Assembly (NCBI GenBank): GCA_963830175.1
Contig: CAWHKV010000009.1
Location: 600,892 to 664,891, forward strand
Direction: 5' to 3'
Length of the DNA: 64,000 nt
Source of the DNA: JBBRBB01 sp963830175
GTDB lineage: Bacteria > Bacteroidota > Bacteroidia > Chitinophagales > Chitinophagaceae
This document shows, piece by piece, positions 46,750-55,841 of this stretch. Position numbers and translations under genes: made by a program. Numbering within the stretch: the first letter of the stretch is position 1; each line of letters starts with the position of its first letter. The notes under the pieces were generated by a model. That model searched no databases. It was not told the DNA's origin and was given only the letters and a program-made list of their open reading frames with translations.

Positions 46750-47481
46750 TTAAAACTTAGACGAGATTATGTGTGGCAGCATATTTCGCCAGGTTGGCCA
46801 ATCATGGTTAACATCATTACCCCATACCTGCAGATCGTGCCATATGCCTTTGTCCCATAAAACCTGGGAAAATCTTTTATTGGCTTCGGGGTCTTCAAAA
46901 TTGCCGCTGCCGGTATAAATATGAATGTGATGACTTGATTTTATTTTGTCGATATACCAGTTATCTGACAGGTTGGGAATGTAGTGCATTGGACTATTAA
47001 AGTATACCTGGTCGTCCCAAAAGCCTTTGGTATATTCAGACAGGTCGTACACACCGCTCATGCTAATAGTGCCATTAATAAGGTCTGGTTTTTTTAAAAA
47101 AAGATTCATAGCATGCAGGGCACCGAACGATGCACCACACGTATAGATAAACGTATCGTTGCTGGATGTGTTCCTGATAAATGGAATTACTTCGTTAAAA
47201 ACATAATTGTTAAACTGGTTATGGCGAATGGCTTTATGCTCAGGCAACATCTGGTTATTTAACCAGCTTTCATTATTTATACTGTTTATGCTATACACTT
47301 TTAATTTTCCGGAATTAATAAAAGGAGAAAGGGATTCAATTAATTTAAAACGTTCGTACTCTAAATAATCGGCTGCAGCCGTAGGAATCAGCAATAAGGC
47401 AAAGCCATGATGCCCATATACCGCTAACGGCATTTCACTGTTTAATGATGGACTATACCAGGAGGTTATTTCCCTATTCAT
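46750..47481 (-). CDS. esterase, alpha/beta hydrolase (Fes/IroE-like fold)
   Basis: 243 residues. The nucleophile elbow is CGASFGALHA (Ser at about 118), the acid residue probably lies near SGNFEDPEANKRF, and the His is in NDVNHDWPTW. It lacks a signal peptide, so it is cytoplasmic. Enterochelin-esterase-like proteins hydrolyse ester bonds; the substrate is unknown. Confidence 0.8.
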   Translation of the reverse strand: MNREITSWYSPSLNSEMPLAVYGHHGFALLLIPTAAADYLEYERFKLIESLSPFINSGKLKVYSINSINNESWLNNQMLPEHKAIRHNQFNNYVFNEVIPFIRNTSSNDTFIYTCGASFGALHAMNLFLKKPDLINGTISMSGVYDLSEYTKGFWDDQVYFNSPMHYIPNLSDNWYIDKIKSSHHIHIYTGSGNFEDPEANKRFSQVLWDKGIWHDLQVWGNDVNHDWPTWRNMLPHIISSKF

Positions 47482-47558
47482 AACATTTACTTTATGCCTA
47501 AATATAGTAATGGCATTTTAAATAATAAATGAATGGTTTTTCTGCACCTTTTTATGGG

Positions 47559-48167
47559 TTAATGAAGCGCGGTAATAAACTTGCCATCCCTGATTTTAAT
47601 CACCTCTTTATTTTTTGAAAATACATAGCCGCTAAAGGTTCCTCTGGCAATACGGGTTGTATGGTTATATGAAAGTATGGTTAATGAAAGATTTAAAGAT
47701 GGGTCTGAATACATGATGTCGTCTCCCGAAATATTATCATAATACTCCAGTGCAACCTGGGTTGTGGTTATATTTTCAAGGTCTTGCGTAAGTGTTGCAT
47801 TCGAAAGAAAAGCTGAAATAATAAGCCCGGAATCGTTACTGCATGCGGAAGGACCAAAAAAGGTGAATCCATCCCTTGTAGGGGTAACAACTGCATTGGT
47901 AACATTTCCGCAGAAAAAATTAGTATCATAACTAAAGCTCCATTTTTCTTCGTAGAAATCATCTTTACCTGTGCAACTGACGCATATGGGAAATATAAGG
48001 GTTTCGTCAACTGAGTCCTGTATAATTGAGGTATCAACCGGTGGAATTACAGATGTATCGTTTAATCCACCTTCATAACTATACTCTTTAACACAACCTG
48101 GTACCAGCATTATTATTAGTAAGCTTATGCAGCAGGCAAAAAATATTTTATTGCCGGGAATTATCAT
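47559..48167 (-). CDS. lipoprotein of unknown function
   Basis: 202 residues with lipobox VPGCVKEY (Cys about 25). The mature part is Thr/Asp/Ser-rich with several strands (DGFTFFGPSAC, ATLTQDLENITTTQVALEYYDN) and three further cysteines. No domain is recognised. Confidence 0.6.
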   Translation of the reverse strand: MIIPGNKIFFACCISLLIIMLVPGCVKEYSYEGGLNDTSVIPPVDTSIIQDSVDETLIFPICVSCTGKDDFYEEKWSFSYDTNFFCGNVTNAVVTPTRDGFTFFGPSACSNDSGLIISAFLSNATLTQDLENITTTQVALEYYDNISGDDIMYSDPSLNLSLTILSYNHTTRIARGTFSGYVFSKNKEVIKIRDGKFITALH

Positions 48168-48236
48168 GATCAGGCAATCAAACTATGGAAATAAAACCAT
48201 ATACGATGCAGGGTAAAGATAAGTTGTTGGTACAGG

Positions 48237-48500
48237 TTATCTGTGCACCTTGCCTGTAAGTGCATTATGCACGTGAGACTCATCCGCATCAATTACAATA
48301 TACTTGTGGGTTGAAGAAAGCCCCGATTTTATGTTAATCCCACATATGGGAACGTCTAGTATCCTGCTTAAATATTCAACTAGGTATTTATTGGCCCCAC
48401 CATTTTCTGCACGTGCTTTTATTCTAATTAAATAGTGTGCATGTAATTTTTCAATGCGGTCGTAATGTTGGTTAAGTCTAACCTTTACAAATAATACCAT
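48237..48500 (-). CDS. DUF167/YggU family protein
   Basis: 87 residues: MVLFVKVRLNQ, then HYLIRIKARAENGGANKYLVEYLSRIL and INIKSGLSSTHKYIVID. This pattern of alternating strand, G-x-A-N and the later G-x-x-S-x-x-K is that of the DUF167 family, whose function is not established. It is encoded just downstream of the DUF5916 gene (12 nt), so they may be co-transcribed. Confidence 0.72.
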   Translation of the reverse strand: MVLFVKVRLNQHYDRIEKLHAHYLIRIKARAENGGANKYLVEYLSRILDVPICGINIKSGLSSTHKYIVIDADESHVHNALTGKVHR

Positions 48501-48512
48501 GGCCGTTTGATA

Positions 48513-51014
48513 TTAAGGCAGCATATCAGGATCTACTCTGGATTTATTGAAACGGTTTTTGAACGTAAGGTAATCCAGGAAGTAAATTACTTTAAGTGAA
48601 ATATTGTTATTATTATTTTCGCTTATTGTATTCGTGAAATTTTTAAAATAGTCTTTCTCTACCTGCGTGGTAAAATTTTGCACCGCGTTCTTCCAAACAA
48701 GATTTAAGAAACTTCCCGGGGCGAACTGCCACGTATAAACCATGTCTATATTAAAGAAGTTTACATTACGGTCGGCAGAAGGTTTGTAGTTATCGTGATG
48801 GTTAAGTGTTCCGTCATTATTAAGCAGGTAAAAATCCTGGTTTTCTACTGAGCTTAGGTAATGCCGCGCCCTGAAGGTGATGCCCATCATGGTATTAAAA
48901 TTATACTTCGCACTAAGGGTATTTTCGATGGTATTTATTTTACGTTTCGCAAAATTTATATCGGGGCTGCCATCAACATATACATAGCCAATATTATTAA
49001 ACCGGGGAGCATACGTTATACTGTGAGATAAGGAGAACCTGTTATTAAAACGCATTTTCTGGCGGGCATCCATATCGAAACCAAAACCATCATAAAAGTT
49101 TATATACTTCCTTGCAAAAAATTGTGTGTTGTATGAATATTTTTTACTGTCGTTACTTTCAAACCAGCCACCAAATAAAATTCCTGCACCACGTTTAAAA
49201 TAATTTCCTTCCCTTCTTGGTTCATAGAAATCATTGCTGGCGAAACTATAGCCGGTAAACACACCCACCCACCATAATTTTTTGCTTTGAACCTGCAGGT
49301 TAAAATTAGCCTGGGCTTCCTGGTAGCGGCTTTCTATGGGTTTTATGGGCGAACTTAAATTACTTATGTTACCATTTACGTTCATGAATATGCGGTTATA
49401 CCAATTTTTAGGTTCCGTCCACCTGTAACCCACAAATGCATTGTGATTAAAAAAATTGTTGTTTTTAAAATAACCGAGATCATTGCTGTTAAACTGATCA
49501 TCTGTTCTTTCCTGCGAAACGAAAAAATTAAACCTGCCGCTGGTTTTACCAACATGTAGCTCGTGGCTTAAACCGGTTTGAGTTTTATTATCTGGTAAAT
49601 AACCGATCAGGTTACTTACTGCAAATTTTCCACCCAGGTTATAGGTGTTCTTTTTGTCGTTCAATTCAAATAATGCAGCACTAACATTAGCATCATAATC
49701 AGATCCCGACCTTAACACATTCGTATTTACAAATGAAACACTCGAATTATTCTTCATGGTTTGGTCTAAGACGATTACACTATAATTTGTTAGGGGATCT
49801 GTTTTTACCTGGCGTTGTTGTTTATTATCCAGGTTTTCGATAGTAGCATATTGCGCATCTGTAATTGCATTTAAAATGCCCACCCCCAAACCACTTTGTG
49901 TGCGCCCGGAAATTTTTGTTGCATTGATAAGTTTAGATTCAGATGGATTTTTTATTACCGCTTCGGTACTGTCGGTTTTACCATACACATCATATAAATG
50001 TATAGGTGAGCCACCAATTCTGCGGGAGTAGAATAGATCTCCTTTACCAAATAGCTCAGTGCCTTCAGTAAAGAATGGTCTATAGTCGTTATACTTTACC
50101 TCGAACGGTGTTAAGTTCAGAATCAGGTTATCGCTTTGCACCTGCCCAAAATCGGGTATAAGGGTTGCATCAAGGGTAAAAGCCTGGTTAATGCCATACT
50201 TCACATCCATACCTCCATTAACCTGGCTTGTCCATTTATTAATGCCGGGTTGTGGTGATGGATAGTGATTTGCATATACCGAGAAATAAGGTGAAAACTG
50301 AAGCCTGAGTGGTGGTTTAATATTGGATACGCCTGTCCATGTGCCTTCCTGTGTAAGAAAGCCGTTAATATTAGGGTCTATGGGGTTCCAGGTAAATTGC
50401 TGCTCTGTTTTTCTTCTCCGGCGTGTAATGTTTATACCCCAGTCCTGCACTTCTTTTTTCCCAAAACGAATGGCTGAAAATGGAATGAACATTTCAAAAC
50501 TCCAGCCGCTGTCTGTAATAACTGCTCCGCTTTGCCATACGGCATTCCAGCTAAAATCTTCACTGTCGCCATCAGGGCGAGGTGGATTCATTTTCGCATC
50601 CCATTGTTCTCCAAGTGGTGTTACAAAATATTCAAAGCCATTCAAATTGTCTTTATAAGTATCGAAAATAATTCCAACGTAATCATTGGCTCCATACCCG
50701 TCACGTCCTTTTAATTCGGTTGCTATACTGTCTTTTTTACGTTCCCTGCAAAATCCTGAAAAGTAAATGCCCTCATCACTGTACATTAGGTACGCTGTGG
50801 TTTTTAATGCGGAATCTTCCAGGGCGCCCACTTTGGGACGAAACTCAACGAGGTCGCTAAATACGGCAGCATCTTTCCAGGCGGCATCATTCAGAATTCC
50901 ATCAATCTTTACCAGGCCAGTTGTTCTTTTAGCTTCAATCTCCCGTGGCTTTTTTTCTTGCCCCAAACCCTGCAGGCAAAGCAGAAGTAGTAAAACAAAG
51001 GCAGTCAGTTTCAT
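48513..51014 (-). CDS. DUF5916 outer-membrane protein with CBM9-like N-terminus
   Basis: 833 residues with a signal peptide ending near LGQ. The N-terminal part (KIDGILNDAAWKDAAVFSDL, GYGANDYVGIIFDTYKDN) is a carbohydrate-binding family 9-like domain, and the remainder is the DUF5916 beta-barrel region. Members are common in Bacteroidota outer membranes. The function has not been shown experimentally as far as I know. Confidence 0.85.
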   Translation of the reverse strand: MKLTAFVLLLLLCLQGLGQEKKPREIEAKRTTGLVKIDGILNDAAWKDAAVFSDLVEFRPKVGALEDSALKTTAYLMYSDEGIYFSGFCRERKKDSIATELKGRDGYGANDYVGIIFDTYKDNLNGFEYFVTPLGEQWDAKMNPPRPDGDSEDFSWNAVWQSGAVITDSGWSFEMFIPFSAIRFGKKEVQDWGINITRRRRKTEQQFTWNPIDPNINGFLTQEGTWTGVSNIKPPLRLQFSPYFSVYANHYPSPQPGINKWTSQVNGGMDVKYGINQAFTLDATLIPDFGQVQSDNLILNLTPFEVKYNDYRPFFTEGTELFGKGDLFYSRRIGGSPIHLYDVYGKTDSTEAVIKNPSESKLINATKISGRTQSGLGVGILNAITDAQYATIENLDNKQQRQVKTDPLTNYSVIVLDQTMKNNSSVSFVNTNVLRSGSDYDANVSAALFELNDKKNTYNLGGKFAVSNLIGYLPDNKTQTGLSHELHVGKTSGRFNFFVSQERTDDQFNSNDLGYFKNNNFFNHNAFVGYRWTEPKNWYNRIFMNVNGNISNLSSPIKPIESRYQEAQANFNLQVQSKKLWWVGVFTGYSFASNDFYEPRREGNYFKRGAGILFGGWFESNDSKKYSYNTQFFARKYINFYDGFGFDMDARQKMRFNNRFSLSHSITYAPRFNNIGYVYVDGSPDINFAKRKINTIENTLSAKYNFNTMMGITFRARHYLSSVENQDFYLLNNDGTLNHHDNYKPSADRNVNFFNIDMVYTWQFAPGSFLNLVWKNAVQNFTTQVEKDYFKNFTNTISENNNNNISLKVIYFLDYLTFKNRFNKSRVDPDMLP

Positions 51015-51190
51015 CTTTACAAGGTTTTAATTGATACGTTTAACTCAATTGTTTGTTACATTGATTGCACAATAAAATTGAAAGATTGCAACATGCCCTT
51101 CTAGTTAATTTACTTGAAATGCTATACCCGCCTGACGAGTGGCAGAATTTAGCGATTAAAGATTTTTGCATGTAAGAAATGGCAAAATAA

Positions 51191-51216
51191 ATCCCGGCAA
51201 AAATTTTTGCCGGGAT
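51191..51216. terminator. perfect palindrome, terminator of the 51260-51523 gene
   Basis: ATCCCGGCAAAAA followed directly by TTTTTGCCGGGAT. It folds into a GC-rich hairpin, and on the minus strand it is followed by TTTATTTTG. It lies 44 nt past the stop of the small minus-strand gene. Confidence 0.7.
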
Positions 51217-51259
51217 GGATATATATATGAGAAAAAATATTCCCAATATTACCGGGCGG

Positions 51260-51523
51260 TTATGCCACCATGTTCCTTTTTTTCATATAAGATTTAGTAA
51301 ACTCAATTGCCCGCTTTAATTCTTTATCGTATTGTTTGCAGTTTTCAACCTTTATCCCAACCTCTTTACCCATGCCTACAATTTTTCCTGTTTGGGTTTC
51401 AAGATCAAATTCCACAATTATAAGTGGGTCTTTTTGCCTGCATATAAACCAGTTATTCGTTAATGGGTTAAAGCACAGCCAGTGCGTTGACGATTTTTTA
51501 AATGCATACTGCGTTATTTTCAT
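51260..51523 (-). CDS. small hypothetical protein
   Basis: 87 residues beginning MKITQYAFKKSSTHWLCFNP. It has a beta-rich first half and a basic C-terminus (ELKRAIEFTKSYMKKRN). No family is recognised. It is followed by a good terminator, which supports expression. Confidence 0.55.
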   Translation of the reverse strand: MKITQYAFKKSSTHWLCFNPLTNNWFICRQKDPLIIVEFDLETQTGKIVGMGKEVGIKVENCKQYDKELKRAIEFTKSYMKKRNMVA

Positions 51524-51712
51524 AGATGCTATTGTTTACCTGATAAATTAAGTTATTACTTGCAGAGGGGTTATAATTTATATACTAATTATGTGCCTGA
51601 TTTTTTTTAAACCGGGTTTCGGGGTGAATATTTTCTGGTATATTTTTTAGCTATAGATAATTTGGTAGCACGTACAACTTTGGTTGAAAATGAATTTTCG
51701 CCCTTCTTCTAT

Positions 51713-52378
51713 ATGAATAACAATCATCTGAACAAACAAAAGGCTTTTAAGATCACCTTTCAGTTAATTATAATTACCCTGTTATTGGTCGGGACCATTG
51801 TTTTATTTTATTTAATAACAGATGAAATTGTACTGGAAAAGGAAAATGGTTTTGACAAAATGGTGTATAGTTTTACCGATACGGTCACAACCCCTTTTTT
51901 AACCCATGTACTAACCTATTTAACCATATTGGGATCCCGGGCCTTTCAACTACCTGCTTATATAATATTGGCTGCTTATTTTATATTTTTTAAAAAAAAC
52001 AGGAAGGAATCCATAGCCATTTCTGCCGTAGGTATTTTAGGAAGCGCTGTTCTTTTTTTTACTAAAAATATCTTTAAACGTACCCGCCCCGATGGGCCTT
52101 TAATAACCAAATCCTTAACCTTCAGTTATCCTAGCGGCCATACGTTTTTTGCATTCACTTTTTTTGGATTGCTCGTTTATTTAATATGGCAAACCAAATG
52201 GCGAGTTATTACCAAGCGCATCATTTCAGTATCCTTCATAGTTTTGGCGGTGCTGGTAGGGTTTAGCAGAATATACCTGCACATGCATTATGCCAGCGAT
52301 GTGCTTGCCGCCTTTTGCCTGAGTGTAATTTGGCTTACAACCAGTTTTATGGTTTTACGTAAACTGAACTATCTCTAG
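51713..52378 (+). CDS. PAP2-family phosphatase
   Basis: About 221 residues with several transmembrane segments. The three acid-phosphatase motifs are present: KNIFKRTRP (K-x6-RP), PSGHTFF, and SRIYLHMHYASD (SR-x5-H-x3-D). Members dephosphorylate lipid phosphates such as undecaprenyl pyrophosphate or phosphatidate. I chose ATG 51713 over a TTG at 51662. It is 134 nt before the GT4 gene. Confidence 0.9.
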   Translation: MNNNHLNKQKAFKITFQLIIITLLLVGTIVLFYLITDEIVLEKENGFDKMVYSFTDTVTTPFLTHVLTYLTILGSRAFQLPAYIILAAYFIFFKKNRKESIAISAVGILGSAVLFFTKNIFKRTRPDGPLITKSLTFSYPSGHTFFAFTFFGLLVYLIWQTKWRVITKRIISVSFIVLAVLVGFSRIYLHMHYASDVLAAFCLSVIWLTTSFMVLRKLNYL

Positions 52379-52512
52379 GCCTCAAACGTTAAAAGAAGGC
52401 ATGCCATCAAAAAATATATTATTTTGAGAGGTGGCAACTTTGCTGAAATCAATATTTTTTAATATTAGTGTCGGCAACCTGATTTAATTAACCTGGAACA
52501 AAACATACTCAA

Positions 52513-54804
52513 ATGAAAATAGGATTTATAGGATCGTATCCTCCCCGTGAATGTGGCATTGCCACCTTTACCCAAAATTTACTTCGGGCGGTGCAATATG
52601 GTAATGATGTATCTGCCACTACCGATACCGTAGTAATTGCCATGAATGATATTAAAAGCGACTACGAGTACCCCCAGGAAGTTGTGTTTACTGTTGACCA
52701 GGAAGACCAGCAGGATTACATTCAGGCTGCTGATTTCATTAATAACAGTGACATAGATGTTTGCCTGCTGCAGCATGAGTACGGCATTTTTGGAGGTGAA
52801 AGCGGCATCTACGTGCTTTCACTCATCAGCCGTCTTACAACCCCCATGATCGTTACTTTTCATACGGTTTTAAAAGAGCCGTCCTTTCTCCAGAAAATTA
52901 TTTTGCAGGAAATTGCAAACAGCGCTTTCAAGGTGGTAGTGATGAGTAATATGGCTGCAGAATTTTTAAAAGACATTTATAATATTTCTCCGGAAAAAAT
53001 TTCACTCATAGAACATGGGGTGCCTGCCTTTAAAGAAAATTTTGCCGTGCAGAAAGACCTGCACAAATTTTCATCGAACAAGTTATTGTTCACCTTCGGT
53101 TTACTTAGCCGCAACAAGGGTATTGAAACGGTGATACAGGCATTGCCTGCCATTGTAAAAAAACATCCCGATGTTTTATATGTTGTTTTGGGCAACACAC
53201 ACCCAAGCGTAGTGCGGCATACAGGTGAAGAATATCGTAATTACCTTAAACGGCTGGCAGTGCAACTCAAAGTGCAGGATCAGGTGCATTTCATAAATAA
53301 GTTTGTTACAGATGAACAATTATTCAGCTGGTTAAAGGCAATCGAAATTTATATAACGCCATATAATAATGAAGCACAAATAAGCAGTGGTACACTGTCT
53401 TATGCTGTTGGGGCCGGCGCGGCGGTATTGTCAACACCTTACTGGCATGCGCAGGAATTGCTGGCTAATAACAGGGGTAAACTATTTCCTTTTAAAGACA
53501 GTGATGCACTGGCTGAAATAGTGATTGATCTATTAGACAATCCTTTTGAATTAAATAACATCAGGAGTAATGCCTACCAGTACGGGCAGCATTTAAAATG
53601 GCCACGAATAGGCACACGCTATTGGGAACTGGCTGCAGAAACTACCCGTTATTTTAAAAAGAATTTGTTTGATAATAAACGCTTTCCCAATGCGGATGAC
53701 ATACCTGCCTTTAACCTGACACACGTGTTGCGGCTTACAGACAGCTCGGGCATTGTGCAGCACGCCAAGTATGGAATACCTAATCTAAAAGAAGGATATT
53801 GTTTGGATGATAATGCACGCGCATTACTCATGATCACTATGGCATACAGGCAGTTTAAAGCACCTGAAGCTTTAAGGCTTTTACCTATCTATTTAAGTTT
53901 TGTGCATTACATGCAGCGCGATGATGGTGATTTCCGCAACTTCTTACATTATAACCGAACCTACCTTGATGAGAAGGGATCAGAAGATTCTTTTGGCCGA
54001 AATGTTTGGGCTTTGGGATATCTTATAAGATTCGCACCAAATAATTCTTACCGTGAATTTGCTGCAGAACTGTTTTACAATTCCCTTCCGGTATTTGACA
54101 GTCTTACGCATGTACGCGGTGTAGCCAATACCATTATCGGTATAAGTTATTACCTGAAGAACTTCCAGGGCGATGAGGGCATGGTAAAAGTTTTGATGGG
54201 GTTAACAGATAAAATGATGGATTTTCTTAATAAAAATTCCAGCGAAAACTGGTATTGGTTTGAAGATGTGATGACGTACGATAACGGCATACTTCCCCTT
54301 TCTCTTTTGCACAGCAGCGAAATAACAGGAAACAATGAAGTGAAGGAAGCGGGTTTAAAGTCATTGGAATTTTTAAAGGAAAAAACATTCTTTAAAAATT
54401 ACCTTACGCCGGTTGGCAACCAGGGATGGCTTAGGAAAGATGGCGATATGCCATTATTCGATCAGCAGGCAATAGAAGTGATGGCGATGGTATTGCTGTT
54501 CGAGCAGGCTTACCAGGTTACCAAAGATGCTGAACATATTCAATTAATGTTTACCTCATTCATGTGGTTCCTCGGCGAAAATGAACTGCATATTCCGTTA
54601 TATGATCACGAAACCCATGGTTGCTGCGATGGACTTGAATACAATGGCATCAACCGGAACCAGGGCGCAGAAAGCACACTGGCTTATCATATTGCACACC
54701 TTACCGTGTTAAAGGCAATGGAAAGTGAGTATGAATATAAAAAGCCCAGTGAAAAATTCATTAAAATGGCACCTGTATTTTCAGAAGGGCAGGTGAATTT
54801 GTAA
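52513..54804 (+). CDS. two-domain protein: GT4 glycosyltransferase plus helical glycosidase-like domain
   Basis: 763 residues. Domain 1 (about 1-380) is a GT4 glycosyltransferase: GSYPPRECGIATFTQNLLRAV at the start, FTFGLLSRNKGIETVIQALP and the nucleotide-sugar region YITPYNNEAQISSGTLSYAVGAGA. Domain 2 (about 395-745) reads as an (alpha/alpha)6 toroid (CLDDNARALLMITMAY, GDFRNFLHYNRTYL, ENWYWFEDVMTYDN, DMPLFDQQAIEVMAMV), as in helical glycosidases. The second domain's role is unknown. It is followed at 12 nt by a second GT4 gene and then by GH130. Confidence 0.85.
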   Translation: MKIGFIGSYPPRECGIATFTQNLLRAVQYGNDVSATTDTVVIAMNDIKSDYEYPQEVVFTVDQEDQQDYIQAADFINNSDIDVCLLQHEYGIFGGESGIYVLSLISRLTTPMIVTFHTVLKEPSFLQKIILQEIANSAFKVVVMSNMAAEFLKDIYNISPEKISLIEHGVPAFKENFAVQKDLHKFSSNKLLFTFGLLSRNKGIETVIQALPAIVKKHPDVLYVVLGNTHPSVVRHTGEEYRNYLKRLAVQLKVQDQVHFINKFVTDEQLFSWLKAIEIYITPYNNEAQISSGTLSYAVGAGAAVLSTPYWHAQELLANNRGKLFPFKDSDALAEIVIDLLDNPFELNNIRSNAYQYGQHLKWPRIGTRYWELAAETTRYFKKNLFDNKRFPNADDIPAFNLTHVLRLTDSSGIVQHAKYGIPNLKEGYCLDDNARALLMITMAYRQFKAPEALRLLPIYLSFVHYMQRDDGDFRNFLHYNRTYLDEKGSEDSFGRNVWALGYLIRFAPNNSYREFAAELFYNSLPVFDSLTHVRGVANTIIGISYYLKNFQGDEGMVKVLMGLTDKMMDFLNKNSSENWYWFEDVMTYDNGILPLSLLHSSEITGNNEVKEAGLKSLEFLKEKTFFKNYLTPVGNQGWLRKDGDMPLFDQQAIEVMAMVLLFEQAYQVTKDAEHIQLMFTSFMWFLGENELHIPLYDHETHGCCDGLEYNGINRNQGAESTLAYHIAHLTVLKAMESEYEYKKPSEKFIKMAPVFSEGQVNL

Positions 54805-54815
54805 AATAAAATTTC

Positions 54816-55838
54816 TTGAAAGTAGCGATACTCTCGCCAGTTGCCTGGCGAACCCCACCCGAACATTACGGACCCTGGGAGCAGGTTGCGTATAACATTG
54901 CAGAAGGCATGGTAAAGGCAGGTTGCGATGTAACCCTGTTTGCCACGCTTGATTCTGTTACCAATGCAAAACTTGATGGCATTACTAAAAAAGGATATGA
55001 AGAAGACCGATCTTTAGATGCCAAGGTTGTAGAGTGTTTACACATCAGCCACCTGATGGAGCAGGCTTCCCGGTTCGATATAATTCACAACAACTTTGAT
55101 TTTCTTCCGCTTTCTTATTCAGGCTTAATCACTACCCCAGTTATAACAACCATACATGGTTTTTCTTCGGAGAAGATCATCCCTGTTTATAAAAAATATA
55201 ATAGCAAAGGGTATTATGTTTCTATCAGCATGGCCGACAGGCACCCCGATCTGCATTATGCGGCCAACATTTACCATGGTATAAAAACAGAAGATTTTGC
55301 ATTGGAAGAAAGCCCAGGCGAATACCTGTTGTTCTTCGGCAGAATTCATCCTGACAAAGGAACTTACGATGCCATTCAGATTGCAAAGGCATGTAAAAAG
55401 AAGCTGATTATTGCAGGCATTGTTCAGGATCAAAATTATTTTGAAGAAAAGGTAAAACCCTTTATTGACGGGCATTCCATAATATTCGAAGGGCATGCCG
55501 GCGCTGAGCAAAGAAAAGAATTATTGGGTAACGCACTTGCATTACTGCATCCCATTTATTTTAATGAACCTTTTGGACTAAGCGTTGCAGAATCCATGTT
55601 TTGCGGTACACCGGTTATTGCATATAACCGTGGCTCCATGCCCGAATTAATTAAACAGGGTGTATCAGGCTTTTTAGTTAAAGATCAGCAGGAAGCAGTT
55701 GAAAAAGTGGCAGCGCTCACCACCATTAACCGCAGGGCGTGCTGGGAATATGCGACTGAAAAATTCAGTTATAAAAAAATGATTGATTCGTATTTGGCGT
55801 TATACCACAACGTTGTATCAAGGCAAAGCATTGCCTGA
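54816..55838 (+). CDS. GT4 glycosyltransferase
   Basis: 340 residues. N-terminal KVAILSPVAWRTPPEHYGPWEQVAYNIAEGM and C-terminal LLFFGRIHPDKGTYDAIQIAK with the EX7E-type EPFGLSVAESMFCGTPVIAYNRG, the donor-site signature of the GT4 family. The start is probably the TTG at 54816 (LKVAILSPVA). It directly follows the two-domain GT gene and abuts GH130 tail-to-tail (4-nt gap). Confidence 0.9.
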   Translation: MKVAILSPVAWRTPPEHYGPWEQVAYNIAEGMVKAGCDVTLFATLDSVTNAKLDGITKKGYEEDRSLDAKVVECLHISHLMEQASRFDIIHNNFDFLPLSYSGLITTPVITTIHGFSSEKIIPVYKKYNSKGYYVSISMADRHPDLHYAANIYHGIKTEDFALEESPGEYLLFFGRIHPDKGTYDAIQIAKACKKKLIIAGIVQDQNYFEEKVKPFIDGHSIIFEGHAGAEQRKELLGNALALLHPIYFNEPFGLSVAESMFCGTPVIAYNRGSMPELIKQGVSGFLVKDQQEAVEKVAALTTINRRACWEYATEKFSYKKMIDSYLALYHNVVSRQSIA

Positions 55839-55841
55839 TTA

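Noticed and set aside
51040..51246. 68-residue minus-strand ORF
   Set aside because: Overlaps the palindrome and is not protein-like.
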